A stretch of DNA of 13,503 bases from an uncultured Eggerthellaceae bacterium (GTDB lineage: Bacteria > Actinomycetota > Coriobacteriia > Coriobacteriales > Eggerthellaceae): contig CAJUQH010000028.1 in NCBI GenBank assembly GCA_910588095.1, forward strand, positions 1 through 13,503, given 5' to 3'. Within the stretch, counting starts at the first letter, position 1. Each line of letters opens with the position of its first letter. Shown here one piece after another: positions 13,206 to 13,503 of the stretch. Below the pieces are notes generated by a model. That model was not told the origin of the DNA, made no database searches, and saw only the letters and a list, made by a program, of their open reading frames with translations. Both the position numbers and the translations under genes were made by a program.

Positions 13206-13503
13206 GCATTGGCGGCCCAGCTATCCGCAGATTCGATGGATGGCGAGCGCACAGGCACTTGTCTTCCGACGAAGTGCTTGATACACTCGCAGATGGTGAA
13301 CTGCTGCTCTTTTATAAGAGCTGCGTACAATCGAATAAGGGATTTTTTTTCGCGTTTCCTCTCGCCAAGAACGGGATGATGAGGGCATCTGCCTATCGAG
13401 ACCGTTCTCCGGGAGAAATCCGGGATTGTACGCAATCTTGCAGTTCACCGACTGTGGTGGATGCCCTCCTCACGAAGCAGTCGGCATTAAGGGCTTACCC
13501 TGA
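13206..13503. other. Right-end intergenic region without a supported gene
   Basis: This stretch upstream of csoR is visibly less GC-rich than the genes. It contains a run of eight T (13343-13350) and several inverted repeats. Overlapping short open frames of 47-81 codons occur on both strands, but none has a ribosome binding site, family resemblance or the third-position GC bias of the neighbours. I see no tRNA, promoter or terminator that I can defend. It may hold regulatory DNA or a decayed element. Confidence 0.5.
13295..13449. repeat. Nested inverted repeats with a side hairpin
   Basis: The outer arms GGTGAACTGC (13295-13304) and GCAGTTCACC (13440-13449) are exact 10-bp inverted repeats. 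The inner arms TGCGTACAATC (13322-13332) and GATTGTACGCA (13424-13434) are exact over 11 bp. The left interval between arms (13305-13321) holds a 6-bp hairpin GCTCTT-TTAT-AAGAGC (13306-13321), while the right interval is only 5 nt. The whole could fold as a long interrupted stem with one side branch. Its identity is unknown. Confidence 0.55.

Noticed and set aside
13306..13350. Plus-strand rho-independent terminator (hairpin plus T8)
   Set aside because: The GCTCTT/AAGAGC hairpin ends at 13321 and the T-run begins at 13343. The gap of 21 nt is too long for intrinsic termination.
13236..13379. 47-codon plus-strand frame (MDGERTGTC...) in the right-end region
   Set aside because: There is no ribosome binding site and no family match, and the frame runs through inverted repeats. 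Minus-strand frames of 75 and 81 codons over the same DNA are equally unsupported.
13295..13449. Integron attC site
   Set aside because: The inverted repeats resemble a folded recombination site in outline, but the core 7-mers RYYYAAC and GTTRRRY are absent at the arm ends, and no integrase or cassette genes are present.
1..13503. CRISPR arrays, tRNA or rRNA genes, transposases, phage genes
   Set aside because: No regularly spaced long repeats, tRNA-like cloverleaf with CCA end, rRNA core sequence, or recombinase/phage motif was seen on either strand.

Overview
This is a GC-rich window, roughly two-thirds G+C by eye. Its division-gene set (FtsZ, SepF, a DivIVA/Wag31-like protein, YggT) is typical of Actinomycetota and other Gram-positives. 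The strong GC bias at third codon positions, the clean Shine-Dalgarno sites and the order ftsZ-pgeF-yggS-sepF-yggT-divIVA suggest a high-GC actinobacterium. A Coriobacteriia-like gut lineage is my best guess, but that is inference and not shown by any single marker. Every protein gene I support lies on the minus strand; only the RNase P RNA is on the plus strand.

Layout, left to right. Bases 1-182 hold no convincing gene, but carry two promoter-like sequences firing leftward out of the window. Bases 183-1055 encode a small CXXC glutaredoxin-like protein and an isochorismatase-family hydrolase, with their own -10 box. Bases 1151-1780 encode thiamine pyrophosphokinase. Next comes rnpB (1833-2186, plus strand) with an extended -10 promoter. 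A rho-independent terminator at 2316-2347 closes the long leftward division cluster.

The division cluster is transcribed from a good promoter at 7384-7411, in the order ftsZ, pgeF (yfiH), yggS, sepF, yggT, divIVA. The Z-ring protein, its membrane anchor and the curvature-sensing polar scaffold are thus made from one unit, together with a laccase-fold protein and a PLP-homeostasis protein. SepF is unusual: it has a long Tyr/Gly/Asp-rich repeat linker and most likely starts at a GTG inside the longest frame.

Upstream of ftsZ are exoA/xth (DNA repair), rlmH (23S rRNA methyltransferase) and a LytR-CpsA-Psr cell-wall ligase. The LCP gene appears to be leaderless: its -10 box lies 6 nt before the ATG. 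A copper module follows: copA (P1B-1 Cu+-ATPase) and its repressor gene csoR. A textbook CsoR palindrome exactly fills the 17-bp promoter spacer, and copA is followed by a strong terminator.

The right end (13206-13503) has no gene I trust, but contains nested inverted repeats around 13295-13449. Overall this is mostly core chromosome. I do not see a clear novel multi-gene system. The items most worth a second look are the SepF linker and start, the leaderless LCP promoter, the repeats in the ftsZ leader, and the right-hand inverted-repeat element.
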